Assembly: GCA_050250135.1 (NCBI GenBank)
Contig: JBFWPF010000005.1
Span: forward strand, 10,613-74,612
Source of the DNA: JBFWPF01 sp050250135
Lineage (GTDB): Bacteria > Chlamydiota > Chlamydiia > Chlamydiales > JAFEGQ01
Direction: 5' to 3'
Length of the DNA stretch: 64,000 nt
Below the pieces are notes generated by a model. It searched no databases. It was given only the letters and a program-made list of their open reading frames with translations, and was not told the origin of the DNA. The first letter of the stretch is position 1, and each line of letters starts with the position of its first letter. Shown here piece by piece: positions 39,411 to 47,307 of this stretch. Both the position numbers and the translations under genes were made by a program.

Positions 39411-40087
39411 AAACCTATTCCGAGTTCAAGGGTTATCGGGAGGAGTATACCATTTTCCCGGAAACAGGGAAGCTTTGCGTCGAGCTCGACGAAGAAAAGT
39501 CGCACGGCCCCCTTTTCCCATCTCCATTGGAGGCCACCAGCGCAGTTAATGAGAGCGCCGCTGAACCGATCGGCCACCGTTCCCTTGAGCATAAAACCCC
39601 CAATCCCGGCGCCGAGGTAGGGGGTGCAGCGGTAGTGGGGTGTCAGGTAGAGAAGCCCCATCCCCCGTCCGTAGAGGAGGGTGAGCTGTTCGACACTTTG
39701 GTCCCCAAAGGCCTGGTTGTGGTGAAGTATGCCCGCCGACAGATCCCAGCCGAAACACCCCCCTTTGGCGCTGCGGACCCCAAGGCCAGCGGAGATCACC
39801 GGATCGAGCGCCTCCGGGTGGAAGGAGAGGGTCCCGCCGCCCCCTTTTACGTAGGCAAAGCGCCCCTCTCCCCATGCGAGAGGAGAGGCCAGGAGAAAGA
39901 GGGCTACAAGGCACGCCCTTAAAAAGTTATAGCGTCGCCCTCTTGCTGCATCGGCCACCTTGTTGATCTCGCTCCTCACCCATAGCGCTTTGGCTATGGG
40001 CTTCGTCGCGATTTCAATAATCTGGCTCGATTCGCTAAGAGGCCGCCTGCTATAACTTTTTGAGGACGTACCTAACAAGTACTTCAT
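39407..40087 (-). CDS. Outer-membrane beta-barrel protein, first of a tandem pair, with an N-terminus rewritten by palindromic element E
   Basis: The mature part is a barrel like its neighbour: FAYVKGGGGTLSFHPEALDP, VISAGLGVRSAKGGCFGWDL, YGRGMGLLYLTPHYRCTPYL, GAGIGGFML, and C-terminal ITLELGIGF. The hydrophobic signal core FLRACLVALFLLASPLAWGE is preceded by about 50 residues encoded by palindromic element E (39921-40061) in frame, back to ATG 40087 (MKYLLGTSS). The pre-insertion protein may have begun MKYLLG directly before the hydrophobic core. As it stands, the signal peptide would have a very long N-region, which may still work, or the protein may start at an internal GTG. The open frame is 226 residues. 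Cys residues suggest disulfides typical of chlamydial envelopes. Confidence 0.7.
   Translation of the reverse strand: MKYLLGTSSKSYSRRPLSESSQIIEIATKPIAKALWVRSEINKVADAARGRRYNFLRACLVALFLLASPLAWGEGRFAYVKGGGGTLSFHPEALDPVISAGLGVRSAKGGCFGWDLSAGILHHNQAFGDQSVEQLTLLYGRGMGLLYLTPHYRCTPYLGAGIGGFMLKGTVADRFSGALINCAGGLQWRWEKGAVRLFFVELDAKLPCFRENGILLPITLELGIGF
39921..40061. mobile_element. Nested palindromic element, copy E (141 bp) in a signal-peptide region
   Basis: Perfect 13-bp terminal arms AAAAAGTTATAGC (39921-39933) and GCTATAACTTTTT (40049-40061). Imperfect inner stems include CTCTT/AAGAG. The central hairpin is CCCATAGC-gctttg-GCTATGGG (39969-39990), identical to that of copy A. CTCCTCA stands to its left and CTTCGTCG to its right: the same two motifs as copy A, but in swapped order. 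I find no convincing target duplication. The element is read through in frame on the minus strand by the barrel protein gene. Confidence 0.75.
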
Positions 40088-40164
40088 CGGGCTACCTTGG
40101 CAAACTAAAGGGAAACAACGTTAGCCCTAGCGACGCATAATGTCAACCGAGCCATAATGGGGGG

Positions 40165-41067
40165 ATGAAGTCGGCCGACCCGAATGCCTTTCTCGCTCTC
40201 AAGGAGTTGCCCCCCCTGACTCTGATCACGGGGGGCTCGCCCTATGACCGCGAGGGGCTGTTGCGCAAACAGGGGCTCTCCGGCGGCCTCTCATGCGATG
40301 AGTTGAGCCCTAAGCGGCTGGCCGAAGAGCTCTCGAGCGGCTCTCTATTTTCCCAAAGAAGAACCCTCCTCCTGCGCCGCCTCTCCCACCTCAGCGAGGA
40401 GGGGAGTGGGCTGCTCGTGACCTACTGCGAGCGGCCAGGCCCCGAGCTGCGGGTGGTGGCTGAGGGGGAGAGCTGCCCGGCGGGCCTTGCGGCAAGCGCG
40501 GGCCTTCACCTCGACCTAGGAAAGCTCCCCCCTTGGGAGGAGGAGCGGGCCGTTGTCAGCTGGCTACAGAAGGAGGGGAACCTGCCCCCTCAACTGGCGG
40601 CTCTTTTGGTCGAGCGGGCCTCTCCTGACAAGGAGCGCCTCGCCCTCGAACTCGAAAAGCTCCGCCTCCACGGGGGCCCCGTTACCCGCGAGCTGATCGA
40701 GGCTCTCGTCCCCGCCAGCCCCCACGGGTCGGTTTGGGAGGTGGGGCGGGCGATCCTCACCCGCGATCCGAAGCGGGCAGCTGCTCTACTAGAGGCGATG
40801 GGGGAGGGTATCGGTCTCTTTGGGACGCTCGCTGCGCTGAGGAGTCAGTTTGAGACCCACCTCTTAGCCCTCGAAGGGGGCCCTGCCGATCTCCCCAAGC
40901 TAAAGGGGCGGCAGCTGGAGCGGACGGTGGAGCTGGCCAGGCGGTATGGGGGCCCCTCATTGCGGCAGGGGCTCGTTGCGATCGGCCGGTTAGAGGGGGA
41001 GGCCAAGAGGCGGGCGCTCTCTGAGGAGGCCGCCCTCCTCCAGCTCGTTACCGCTCTTGCATCCTGA
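40165..41067 (+). CDS. holA: DNA polymerase III delta subunit
   Basis: This 300-residue protein resembles the clamp-loader delta subunit, which opens the beta clamp. It has an N-terminal degenerate AAA+ region without a P-loop (PPLTLITGGSPYDREGLLRK, LFSQRRTLLLRRLSHL), a short lid domain containing LLVERASPDKERLALELEKL, LIEALVPASPHGSVWEVGRA, and the C-terminal collar helices (RSQFETHLLALEGG, KRRALSEEAALLQLVTAL). The pattern LVxRxSPDxxxLxxELEKL, followed by an SxxxxVWEV motif, is typical of HolA. Similarity is moderate, so I keep some doubt. It overlaps the convergent downstream gene by 20 bp. Confidence 0.75.
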   Translation: MKSADPNAFLALKELPPLTLITGGSPYDREGLLRKQGLSGGLSCDELSPKRLAEELSSGSLFSQRRTLLLRRLSHLSEEGSGLLVTYCERPGPELRVVAEGESCPAGLAASAGLHLDLGKLPPWEEERAVVSWLQKEGNLPPQLAALLVERASPDKERLALELEKLRLHGGPVTRELIEALVPASPHGSVWEVGRAILTRDPKRAAALLEAMGEGIGLFGTLAALRSQFETHLLALEGGPADLPKLKGRQLERTVELARRYGGPSLRQGLVAIGRLEGEAKRRALSEEAALLQLVTALAS

Positions 41068-41599
41068 TCTTGAGAAATTCGGGGTCGAGGTAGACGGCGC
41101 GGAGCTGGTCGAGATCCCCTTCCACCAGGCGGAGAAGGTCGGGATCGGTCACACTGCTCCTCGCCTGCTCGTAGGCCACCTGTAGCTCCTGGCTGAGCGC
41201 ACTGTGGATGGCCTCGAGCGAGCCGCTCCGCTCCTTTTTTAGCCTCACCTCAAGCCGCTGCCGGACGCCCAGAACGAAGGGGAACCCAAGCCGCTCCTCC
41301 AGCATCTCTAAGATATTGGGGAGGCTGTGGATCGCATCCAGCGCCTCAATCTCCTTGGCAAAGGCCCACCTCGTCTCCTCATCGAGCGGGGTTTGGGGCT
41401 GGGGCCCCCCAATCCCAAACTCCCGCTTAGCTCCCAAGAGCGTTTGGTTCACCTGCAAGCTCGCCTCCCTCGCGATCGGTTCCAGGCCCGCGACATGGCG
41501 GACCCTCTTCTCGATCGCCGTCCGGACAGCCGCCTCCAGGGCAGCCTCGATATCTCCCTGGATGAAGGTGACGAGGTAAAAGATCCGCTCCTTATCCAC
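41048..41599 (-). CDS. Hypothetical helical protein
   Basis: I do not recognise this 183-residue protein. It is almost entirely alpha-helical and highly charged (DIEAALEAAVRTAIEKRVRH, LSQELQVAYEQARSSV, LVEGDLDQLRAVYLDPEFLK), with no membrane segment or signal. GTG 41599 is the likely start, because GAGGGG precedes it by six bases. The open frame continues to GTG 41650, but those codons belong partly to palindromic element D. It is convergent with holA and divergent from the zinc-binding protein gene, with element D between the two starts. Confidence 0.55.
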   Translation of the reverse strand: MDKERIFYLVTFIQGDIEAALEAAVRTAIEKRVRHVAGLEPIAREASLQVNQTLLGAKREFGIGGPQPQTPLDEETRWAFAKEIEALDAIHSLPNILEMLEERLGFPFVLGVRQRLEVRLKKERSGSLEAIHSALSQELQVAYEQARSSVTDPDLLRLVEGDLDQLRAVYLDPEFLKIRMQER

Positions 41600-41638
41600 T
41601 TGACGCCCCTCCCCCGAGCTGCTTATCCTGCCTCCATG

Positions 41639-41798
41639 GTACATATTCACGGGGATAGCCCTCTCCCTAGGGGCGCAGCTCGCAAATCTCTCAGCTTGCA
41701 GTCGTCGCCCATAGCTATGGCTATGAGCTCCTCCTTTAAGCCGAGATCTTTACAACCCGCGTCCCCTAATGAGAGGACTCCCCCTCGTGAACACGTAC
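41639..41798. mobile_element. Nested palindromic element, copy D (160 bp) between divergent genes
   Basis: Terminal arms GTACATATTCACG (41639-41651) and CGTGAACACGTAC (41786-41798). The central hairpin CATAGC-tatg-GCTATG with flanks TCGTCG and CTCCTCC is identical to copy C. Flanking 8-mers CCTCCATG (41631-41638) and CCTATATG (41799-41806) match at six of eight positions, possibly a decayed target duplication. Compared with copy C, a stem pair has changed on both sides: C 14316/G 14428 in C against T 41662/A 41774 here, which preserves pairing. The right end is 5 bp before the start codon of the next gene. Confidence 0.85.
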
Positions 41799-41803
41799 CC
41801 TAT

Positions 41804-42271
41804 ATGGCTCTATATACTCTGCCTACTTCCATTCCCAAAAGGGCAAAGGGGTGCACCCTATGCCACGTCCCATTTAAAATAGGGGAGGAGCTGATCAGCA
41901 CCCTCGCCAGTGAGACCCGCTCCGACTACTGCCTCTCCTGTTGGAAAGGGGAGGAGGGGGGCTCGGCTTGGCGGGTAAAGGTCCTCAAGACCAAAAAGGA
42001 GAAGGGGGAGCGGTTCCTCGACCTCTTTGAGAGGGGCCTTGCCCTCCTTCGGCGCTACCTCGACGAGGGCGACTCCAAAGCCTATACCCTCGCCCTCTAT
42101 CTCCAGCGGCAGGGGGCCCTCCAAAAGCTCAAGGCGCTCCGGACCAAGGAGCCCAAGGTCCTCTTTGAGGTGATCGAAACGGGGGAGACCCTGGCGATCC
42201 CCGTAGCTGACCCCACCCCCCCCGGCCCACTCGAGAAGGAGCTGATGGCCGCCCTTACCGATGGACTTTAA
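41804..42271 (+). CDS. Hypothetical protein with a four-cysteine zinc-binding motif
   Basis: The 155-residue product starts at ATG 41804; the long open frame upstream to 41327 is the antisense shadow of the neighbouring gene and element D. Near the N-terminus are two CxxC pairs, CTLCHVPF (residues 17-24) and DYCLSCWKG (about 40-48), likely one zinc site. The rest is helical and charged (RFLDLFERGLALLRRYLDEG, YTLALYLQRQGALQKLKALR), with an acidic C-terminus. A conserved chlamydial protein of this type lies near xerC in other species, I believe, but I cannot name it. It overlaps xerC by 11 bp, so they are co-translated. No independent ribosome site is seen, as the element lies directly upstream. 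Confidence 0.65.
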   Translation: MALYTLPTSIPKRAKGCTLCHVPFKIGEELISTLASETRSDYCLSCWKGEEGGSAWRVKVLKTKKEKGERFLDLFERGLALLRRYLDEGDSKAYTLALYLQRQGALQKLKALRTKEPKVLFEVIETGETLAIPVADPTPPGPLEKELMAALTDGL

Positions 42272-43106
42272 GGGGGCCTGCCGCGAATTTCTCGCCTACG
42301 TGGGCTCCGAGCGGGGCCTTTCGCCCAACACCATATCCGCCTACGAGCGGGACTTAGAGAGCCTTGGCACTTTCCTCGGGGGCTCTCCCCTAACCGCCGA
42401 GCGCATCATCGACTACCTCGCCGCCCAGAAGAGCTCTCCCGCTACCCTTTCGCGCCGCCTTGCCGCCTTCAAGAGCGCCTGCCGCTTCTGGAAACGGGAG
42501 GGGACCCTCAAAACAAACCCCGCTGCCGACCTCGATTCGCCCAAGCTGTGGAAACGCCTCCCCCACTTCCTCTCCAACAGTGAGGTCGAAGCGCTCCTCG
42601 CCGCCCCCGATCCCACCACCGCAACAGGGGTCCGGGACCGGGCGATCCTCGAGCTCCTCTACGCAAGCGGCCTCCGTGTCTCCGAGCTGTGTAGCTTGAA
42701 CATTTACAGCGTGGGCGAGGGGACCGTACGGGTCCGTGGCAAAGGGGGGAAGGAGCGGGTCGTCCCCGTCGGCTCCAAGGCCCTGGCCGCCCTCGACCAC
42801 TACCTCGCGACCTTCCGCCAGGCCGAGGCCGACCCCCTCTTCCTCACCAGCCGGGGCAAGCGGATCGACCGCGTCATGGTCTGGCGCCAGATCAAGAGCT
42901 ATGCCAAGAGGGCCGGAATCACCAAGCCCTTAAGTCCCCATACCTTGCGCCACTCCTTTGCGACCCACCTCCTCGATAACGGGGCCGAGCTGCGGGTGAT
43001 CCAGGAGATGCTCGGCCACAGCGACATTGGCACCACCGACCGCTATACCCACGTCACCACCTCCCGCCTCCGGGAGGCCTTCGACTCCTACCATCCAAGA
43101 TCCTAA
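42261..43106 (+). CDS. xerC: Tyrosine recombinase XerC
   Basis: This 281-residue recombinase resolves chromosome dimers at dif before division. An N-terminal SAM-like core-binding domain (FLAYVGSERGLSPNTISAY, ERDLESLGTFLGG) is followed by the catalytic domain with R139 (ASGLRVSEL), H227 and R230 (SPHTLRHSFATHLLD), H253 (LGHSDIGTTDRY) and nucleophile Y262. All five catalytic positions are present, plus the beta-hairpin lysine in GKGGKERVVPV. It is slightly shorter than E. coli XerC but normal for chlamydiae (CT347). It overlaps the zinc-binding protein gene by 11 bp. Confidence 0.93.
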   Translation: MDFKGACREFLAYVGSERGLSPNTISAYERDLESLGTFLGGSPLTAERIIDYLAAQKSSPATLSRRLAAFKSACRFWKREGTLKTNPAADLDSPKLWKRLPHFLSNSEVEALLAAPDPTTATGVRDRAILELLYASGLRVSELCSLNIYSVGEGTVRVRGKGGKERVVPVGSKALAALDHYLATFRQAEADPLFLTSRGKRIDRVMVWRQIKSYAKRAGITKPLSPHTLRHSFATHLLDNGAELRVIQEMLGHSDIGTTDRYTHVTTSRLREAFDSYHPRS

Positions 43107-43196
43107 CCCGCTCATTATCAACATATAATGATAAAATAAATTGTATTGTAATTTTAATCCCATCTTGATATAATCAATGGACAACAAGGCAAATTA

Positions 43197-44000
43197 ATGG
43201 AAAAAACAGGACCTGTTACTCCCTACATGGCCCTTTCGCTCCCCCTGGTTGGGGCGGGTATCGGCGCGCTAGTAGCCTTCAATCCCTGGTACCCTACCAG
43301 CCGGCTGATGAAGGGGGCTTTGATTACCCTCCCTGCTGTGGCGGGTATGGTGATCGCCCGGGCGCTCCAACCCAAGGAGCTGGATTTCTCCCCAAGGGGA
43401 TGCGCGCAGAGGGACCCGCCCATATTTGGGAAAGATTGTCTGAGACGCTATGGCGAGTCTGCTAAAAGGGACGGGGTAACGCTCTATCCCATCCCCGATT
43501 CCACCAAGAATTTGACCTTTGGCAAAGCCTTTGTCAACGATCTCCACCGCCAGGCCAGCAACACCTTTTTCGTGACCGGTTCAGACCAGGACCCTGTCGT
43601 TTGGCAAATGGACCTCCAGGGCGCGGAAAATGAGGGCGCCCTACCGGCAATGGTAGAGAAGCTGCGGAGTGAGGATGTTACCTCGATTGAGATCGAGCGG
43701 CTCTGTGAGGTTTGGTTTCAAGGGCCGGCCCTCGATGGAATGAAGCCTATCATGATTGAATACAACGTCATGTTGAGCCAACAACCTATTATCAGAACGC
43801 AGGAGGAGACTCTGCGAACCGATAAGATCTGGCGAGGTGATTTGGGGCTCATGTACCAAACGGAAAGCAGCTGGAGCTCGGAAGAGGAAAACCCCCGCTA
43901 TTTTATTGCGCGCACCACCATCAATGTCACCACGGGATTTGGGGAATACTCCTACCGGATGGCAGAGGCTCCTAACAAGCTGCAGTTTGATCTAGCCTAA
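43197..44000 (+). CDS. Inc-like membrane protein with N-terminal hydrophobic hairpin
   Basis: This 267-residue protein has a two-segment hydrophobic hairpin right at the N-terminus (MALSLPLVGAGIGALVAFNP and LMKGALITLPAVAGMVIARA, residues 10-58) joined by a short loop, with no cleavage site. A ~210-residue soluble domain follows (TKNLTFGKAFVNDLHRQASN, MVEKLRSEDVTSIEIERLCE, YFIARTTINVTTGFGEYSYR). In C. trachomatis the gene after gatB is an inclusion-membrane protein (IncV, CT005), so position and topology both suggest an Inc. Sequence alone does not prove it. It is convergent with gatB, overlapping by 9 bp. An AT-rich upstream region (43107-43196) should hold its promoter. Confidence 0.62.
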   Translation: MEKTGPVTPYMALSLPLVGAGIGALVAFNPWYPTSRLMKGALITLPAVAGMVIARALQPKELDFSPRGCAQRDPPIFGKDCLRRYGESAKRDGVTLYPIPDSTKNLTFGKAFVNDLHRQASNTFFVTGSDQDPVVWQMDLQGAENEGALPAMVEKLRSEDVTSIEIERLCEVWFQGPALDGMKPIMIEYNVMLSQQPIIRTQEETLRTDKIWRGDLGLMYQTESSWSSEEENPRYFIARTTINVTTGFGEYSYRMAEAPNKLQFDLA

Positions 44001-45443
44001 TTTCTTCTTTAGAAGCTCGTTGACGGCATCGGGGGCCGCTTTCCCTTGCGTGGCCTTCATCACCTGACCCACCAAGAAACCAAAGGCCTTTGCCTTGCCC
44101 GCTTGGAAGTCGGCAACCGATTGGGGGTTGTCGGCAAGGACCTTGTCGACGATCACCTCGATTTCGCCGAGGTCAGAGACCGGTTTGTAGATCTCTGGCT
44201 TTGCCTCAATAATCGTCTCGGGATCGGCAGGTGAAGCGACCATCTCATCCGCCAGCTGCTTGGCTAGCCGTCCCGTGATCGTCCCCTCCTGAATCAGGGC
44301 GACCAGTTTGCCGATGTGGGCCGGCGCGATCGCTGTCTTGTAGAGGGGAGTGGCCGACTCCTTAAGCCTGCCAAAGAACTCGACGGTGATCCAGTTAGCC
44401 AGCTGCTTGGGCGCTTTGCAGTGGGAGAGGGCCTCCTCAAAGTAGTCAGCCAGGTGCTTTTCGGTGGTGAGGATGCCAGCGGTGTAGGGGGTGAGGCCCA
44501 GCTCCTCGACATACCGCTTCTTGCGATCGTAGGGGAGCTCGGGGAGGGCCTCGCGGATCTTGTCGATGTAGGGTTGAGTGAGGATCAGGGGAGGGAGGTC
44601 GGGTTCGGGGAAGTAGCGGTAGTCGGCCGCCGCCTCCTTGCGTCGCATCACCTTCGTCTCGCCCGTGTTGGGGTCGAAGCGAAGTGTGCAGGAGTGCATC
44701 ACCTCTTCGGGCGCCTTGTCGGGGTGCTGCTCGTAGAGGCGGATCTGCCGCTTCACCTCCGACTCAAGGGCAAGCTCGAGGAAGGTGAAGGAGTTCATGT
44801 TCTTGATCTCAGCCTTGGGTCGCAAGGTTGGATCGCCAAAGGGGCGGACCGAGACGTTGATGTCCATCCGAAACTGCCCCTCCTCCATGTTGCAGTCAGA
44901 GGCGCCCACATACTCGAGTATTGCCTTCACCGCCTTGCCGTAGGCTGAGGCCTCTTTTGGAGTGTGCATGCAGGGATCGGAGACGATTTCGAGGAGGGGA
45001 GCCCCGGCCCGGTTGTAGTCGATCCCGGCAAAGCTACTAAAGTGCTTGAGCATCCCGGCATCATCTTCGAGGTGGGCATGCTCGATCGTGAAGGTCATCT
45101 CCTCACCCTCGACATCGGCCACCACCTGACCGCCGATGAGGATCGGCTCATCGAACTGGGTGATCTGAAAGTTGCGAGGGGAGTCGGGGTAGAAGTAGGA
45201 CTTGCGGTCGAACTTGCTGAAGAGGGGGATATGGGCACCAATTGCGCAGCCGAACTGGACCGCCTTGCGGACCGCCTCTTTGTTCAGGACGGGGAGGGCG
45301 CCGGGTTGACCGGTGCAGACGACCGAGATGTTGGTATTGGGCTCATCTCCAAAGCGGTTGGGCGCGGGGCTGAAGATCTTGCTCTTGGTATTCAGCTGCG
45401 CATGGATCTCAAGACCAATGACCGTCTCCCACACCGGCTTCAT
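43992..45443 (-). CDS. gatB: Asp/Glu-tRNA amidotransferase subunit B
   Basis: This 483-residue subunit activates the mischarged aminoacyl-tRNA. It begins WETVIGLEIHAQLNTKSKIF and has SFPSP-like GDEPNTNISVVCTGQPGALP, DRKSYFYPDSPRNFQITQFD, and EDDAGMLKHFSSFAGIDYNR. The C-terminal YqeY-type helical tail includes KAKAFGFLVGQVMKATQGKA. It overlaps gatA by 4 bp. With GatA and GatC it converts Glu-tRNA(Gln), and in Chlamydia also Asp-tRNA(Asn), to the amidated forms. The window's tRNA-Gln is a likely substrate. Confidence 0.96.
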   Translation of the reverse strand: MKPVWETVIGLEIHAQLNTKSKIFSPAPNRFGDEPNTNISVVCTGQPGALPVLNKEAVRKAVQFGCAIGAHIPLFSKFDRKSYFYPDSPRNFQITQFDEPILIGGQVVADVEGEEMTFTIEHAHLEDDAGMLKHFSSFAGIDYNRAGAPLLEIVSDPCMHTPKEASAYGKAVKAILEYVGASDCNMEEGQFRMDINVSVRPFGDPTLRPKAEIKNMNSFTFLELALESEVKRQIRLYEQHPDKAPEEVMHSCTLRFDPNTGETKVMRRKEAAADYRYFPEPDLPPLILTQPYIDKIREALPELPYDRKKRYVEELGLTPYTAGILTTEKHLADYFEEALSHCKAPKQLANWITVEFFGRLKESATPLYKTAIAPAHIGKLVALIQEGTITGRLAKQLADEMVASPADPETIIEAKPEIYKPVSDLGEIEVIVDKVLADNPQSVADFQAGKAKAFGFLVGQVMKATQGKAAPDAVNELLKKKLG

Positions 45444-46882
45444 AGCTGAGGCTCCTTAATGTGATCGGTACGGGTTTGGTAGGCGTGGGCAATCTGGATC
45501 ACGCGGGCGTCGGCCTTTTGCGGGCCGAGGAGCTGGAGGCCGATCGGCTTTTTCTCCTTGGAGAAGCCGGAGGGGATGCTGATGCCGGGCAGACCGGCGA
45601 GGTTAGCCGAGGCGGTGTAGATGTCGGCCAGGTACTCCTCCAGCGGCTCGAGCTTTCGCTCCTTGGGATAGGCGGTGAGGGGGCTTGTGGGGAGGGCGAT
45701 GACGTCACACTTTTTGAAGGCCTCAGCATGCTCGCGGATCATCAGCGTTCGGACCCGCTGCGCCTTCTTGTAGTAGGCATCCTGGAACCCCGAGGAGAGG
45801 ACAAAGGTACCGAGGAGGATCCGCCGCTTCACCTCGGCCCCAAAGCCCTCCTCTTTGGAAAAGTCATAAATTTCAGAGAGGGTTTTGGCGCGGGAGGAGC
45901 GGAGCCCGTAGCGGATCCCGTCGAAGCGGGCGAGGTTGGTGGAGGCCTCGGCGGGGGCAAGGATGTAGTAGATGGGGATCGCAAAGCGGATCAGGTCGAG
46001 GGTGATCTCCACCGTCTGCGCTCCCAGATCCCTCATCGCCTGAACCGCCGCTTCAAAGTTAGCCCGCAGCTCAGCATCGAGATCCTGAAGGAGGGCCGTC
46101 GGGACCCCAATTTTTACCCCTTTTAGATCCTGTTTAAGGCCGGAGAGGATAGAGGGCGCCTGCTCGGGGATGCTGGTGGCATCGTAAGGGCAGTGGCCAG
46201 CCATCACCTCCATGATCAGGCCGCAGTCGGCAACGCTGGTCGAAAAGGGGCCGATCTGGTCGAGGGAGGAGCCAAAGGCGACAAGGCCATAGCGGGAGAG
46301 GCGGCCGTAGGTCGGCTTAAAGCCGACGATGCCGCAGAGGGCGGCCGGCTGCCGGACCGATCCGCCGGTCTCACTTCCCAGAGCAAGGGGGGCAAAGCGG
46401 GCGCAGACCGCGGCGGCCGACCCGCCGCTGCTCCCGCCCGGGATGCAGTCGAGGTTCCAGGGATTGGAGGTCGATTGAAAAGCGGAGTGGGTCGTGCTCG
46501 ACCCCATCGCAAATTCGTCGAGGTTGGTCTTTCCGATAAGGACCGCATCCTCCTCCTCTAAGCGGCGGATGACGGTGGCGTCGAAAGGGGCGCGGTAGTT
46601 GTGCAGAATCTGGGAGCCGCAGGTGGTGATCTCCCCGGCGATGTTAATATTGTCCTTAATGGCGACCGGGACTCCGGCAAGCTTGCCGAGCTTCTCCCCC
46701 TTTTTCCGCTTCTCATCGATGCGGGCTGCGGCCTTGTGGGCCCGCTCCTCCAGCACCTTCAGGAAGGCCCCTACCTGCTCGTCATGCTCTTTGATCCGCT
46801 TGAGGTGGTCTTCGAGAACAGCGGTTGCGCTCTCCTCTCCCTTGGTGACCCGATCTCGTATCTCTAGGGCGCTCCGCTTCAC
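45440..46882 (-). CDS. gatA: Asp/Glu-tRNA amidotransferase subunit A
   Basis: This 480-residue amidase-signature enzyme releases ammonia from glutamine for tRNA amidation. The catalytic Lys lies in GVPVAIKDNINIAG, and the cis-Ser and nucleophile Ser lie in GGSSGGSAAAVCARFAPLAL, followed by GSETGGSVRQPAALCGIVGF. The start overlaps gatC by 4 bp and the end overlaps gatB by 4 bp. Subunit order gatC-gatA-gatB matches CT002-CT004. Sequence and length are canonical. Confidence 0.96.
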   Translation of the reverse strand: MKRSALEIRDRVTKGEESATAVLEDHLKRIKEHDEQVGAFLKVLEERAHKAAARIDEKRKKGEKLGKLAGVPVAIKDNINIAGEITTCGSQILHNYRAPFDATVIRRLEEEDAVLIGKTNLDEFAMGSSTTHSAFQSTSNPWNLDCIPGGSSGGSAAAVCARFAPLALGSETGGSVRQPAALCGIVGFKPTYGRLSRYGLVAFGSSLDQIGPFSTSVADCGLIMEVMAGHCPYDATSIPEQAPSILSGLKQDLKGVKIGVPTALLQDLDAELRANFEAAVQAMRDLGAQTVEITLDLIRFAIPIYYILAPAEASTNLARFDGIRYGLRSSRAKTLSEIYDFSKEEGFGAEVKRRILLGTFVLSSGFQDAYYKKAQRVRTLMIREHAEAFKKCDVIALPTSPLTAYPKERKLEPLEEYLADIYTASANLAGLPGISIPSGFSKEKKPIGLQLLGPQKADARVIQIAHAYQTRTDHIKEPQL

Positions 46883-47181
46883 GATTCGATCACCGGGGGG
46901 ACTTGGATGAGCCCGCCGACATGGGCGGGGGAATTTTCTAGGAAGGTCTGCCTAGCCAGAAGTCGGCTCTCTTCGATCCGATCCTCCCGCATAGGGGAGG
47001 GGGACTCGCCGAGGACGAAGTTGCAGGGGGGAACCTCTTCGGTGTCGATCCCCTCTAGCTGCTCGAAATAGGCGACGATATCGGTCAGGTTTTTGCAGAG
47101 GCGGGTCCGCTCTTCAGCTGTCGCATCGATCCGGCACAGCTCCACCAAATGGTCGATTGTCTCAGGGGTAATCTCGCTCAT
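46879..47181 (-). CDS. gatC: Asp/Glu-tRNA amidotransferase subunit C
   Basis: This 100-residue belt subunit wraps and stabilises the GatA-GatB interface. Family pattern: ITPETIDHLVELCRIDATAE, ERTRLCKNLTDIVAYFEQLE, IDTEEVPP and the C-terminal SREDR-like MREDRIEESRLLARQTFLEN, SPAHVGGLIQVPPVIE. It is the first gene of the gatCAB operon. The 125 bp upstream (47182-47307) hold no gene and probably contain the promoter. Confidence 0.95.
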   Translation of the reverse strand: MSEITPETIDHLVELCRIDATAEERTRLCKNLTDIVAYFEQLEGIDTEEVPPCNFVLGESPSPMREDRIEESRLLARQTFLENSPAHVGGLIQVPPVIES

Positions 47182-47307
47182 AGCACTGTGAAGTGTACGG
47201 AGGCAGCCCTATATTGTAAACCGCCCTGCGACCCAGAAACGCCCCAGGGATAAAACCTCTACGGCCCAGATACCGGTTTGGGTTGCCCGAATAGTTTGCA
47301 AATATTT

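Noticed and set aside
41327..41803. N-terminal extension of the zinc-binding protein to ATG 41327
   Set aside because: Those codons are antisense to the neighbouring gene and then pass through mobile element D; the CxxC protein begins sensibly at ATG 41804.
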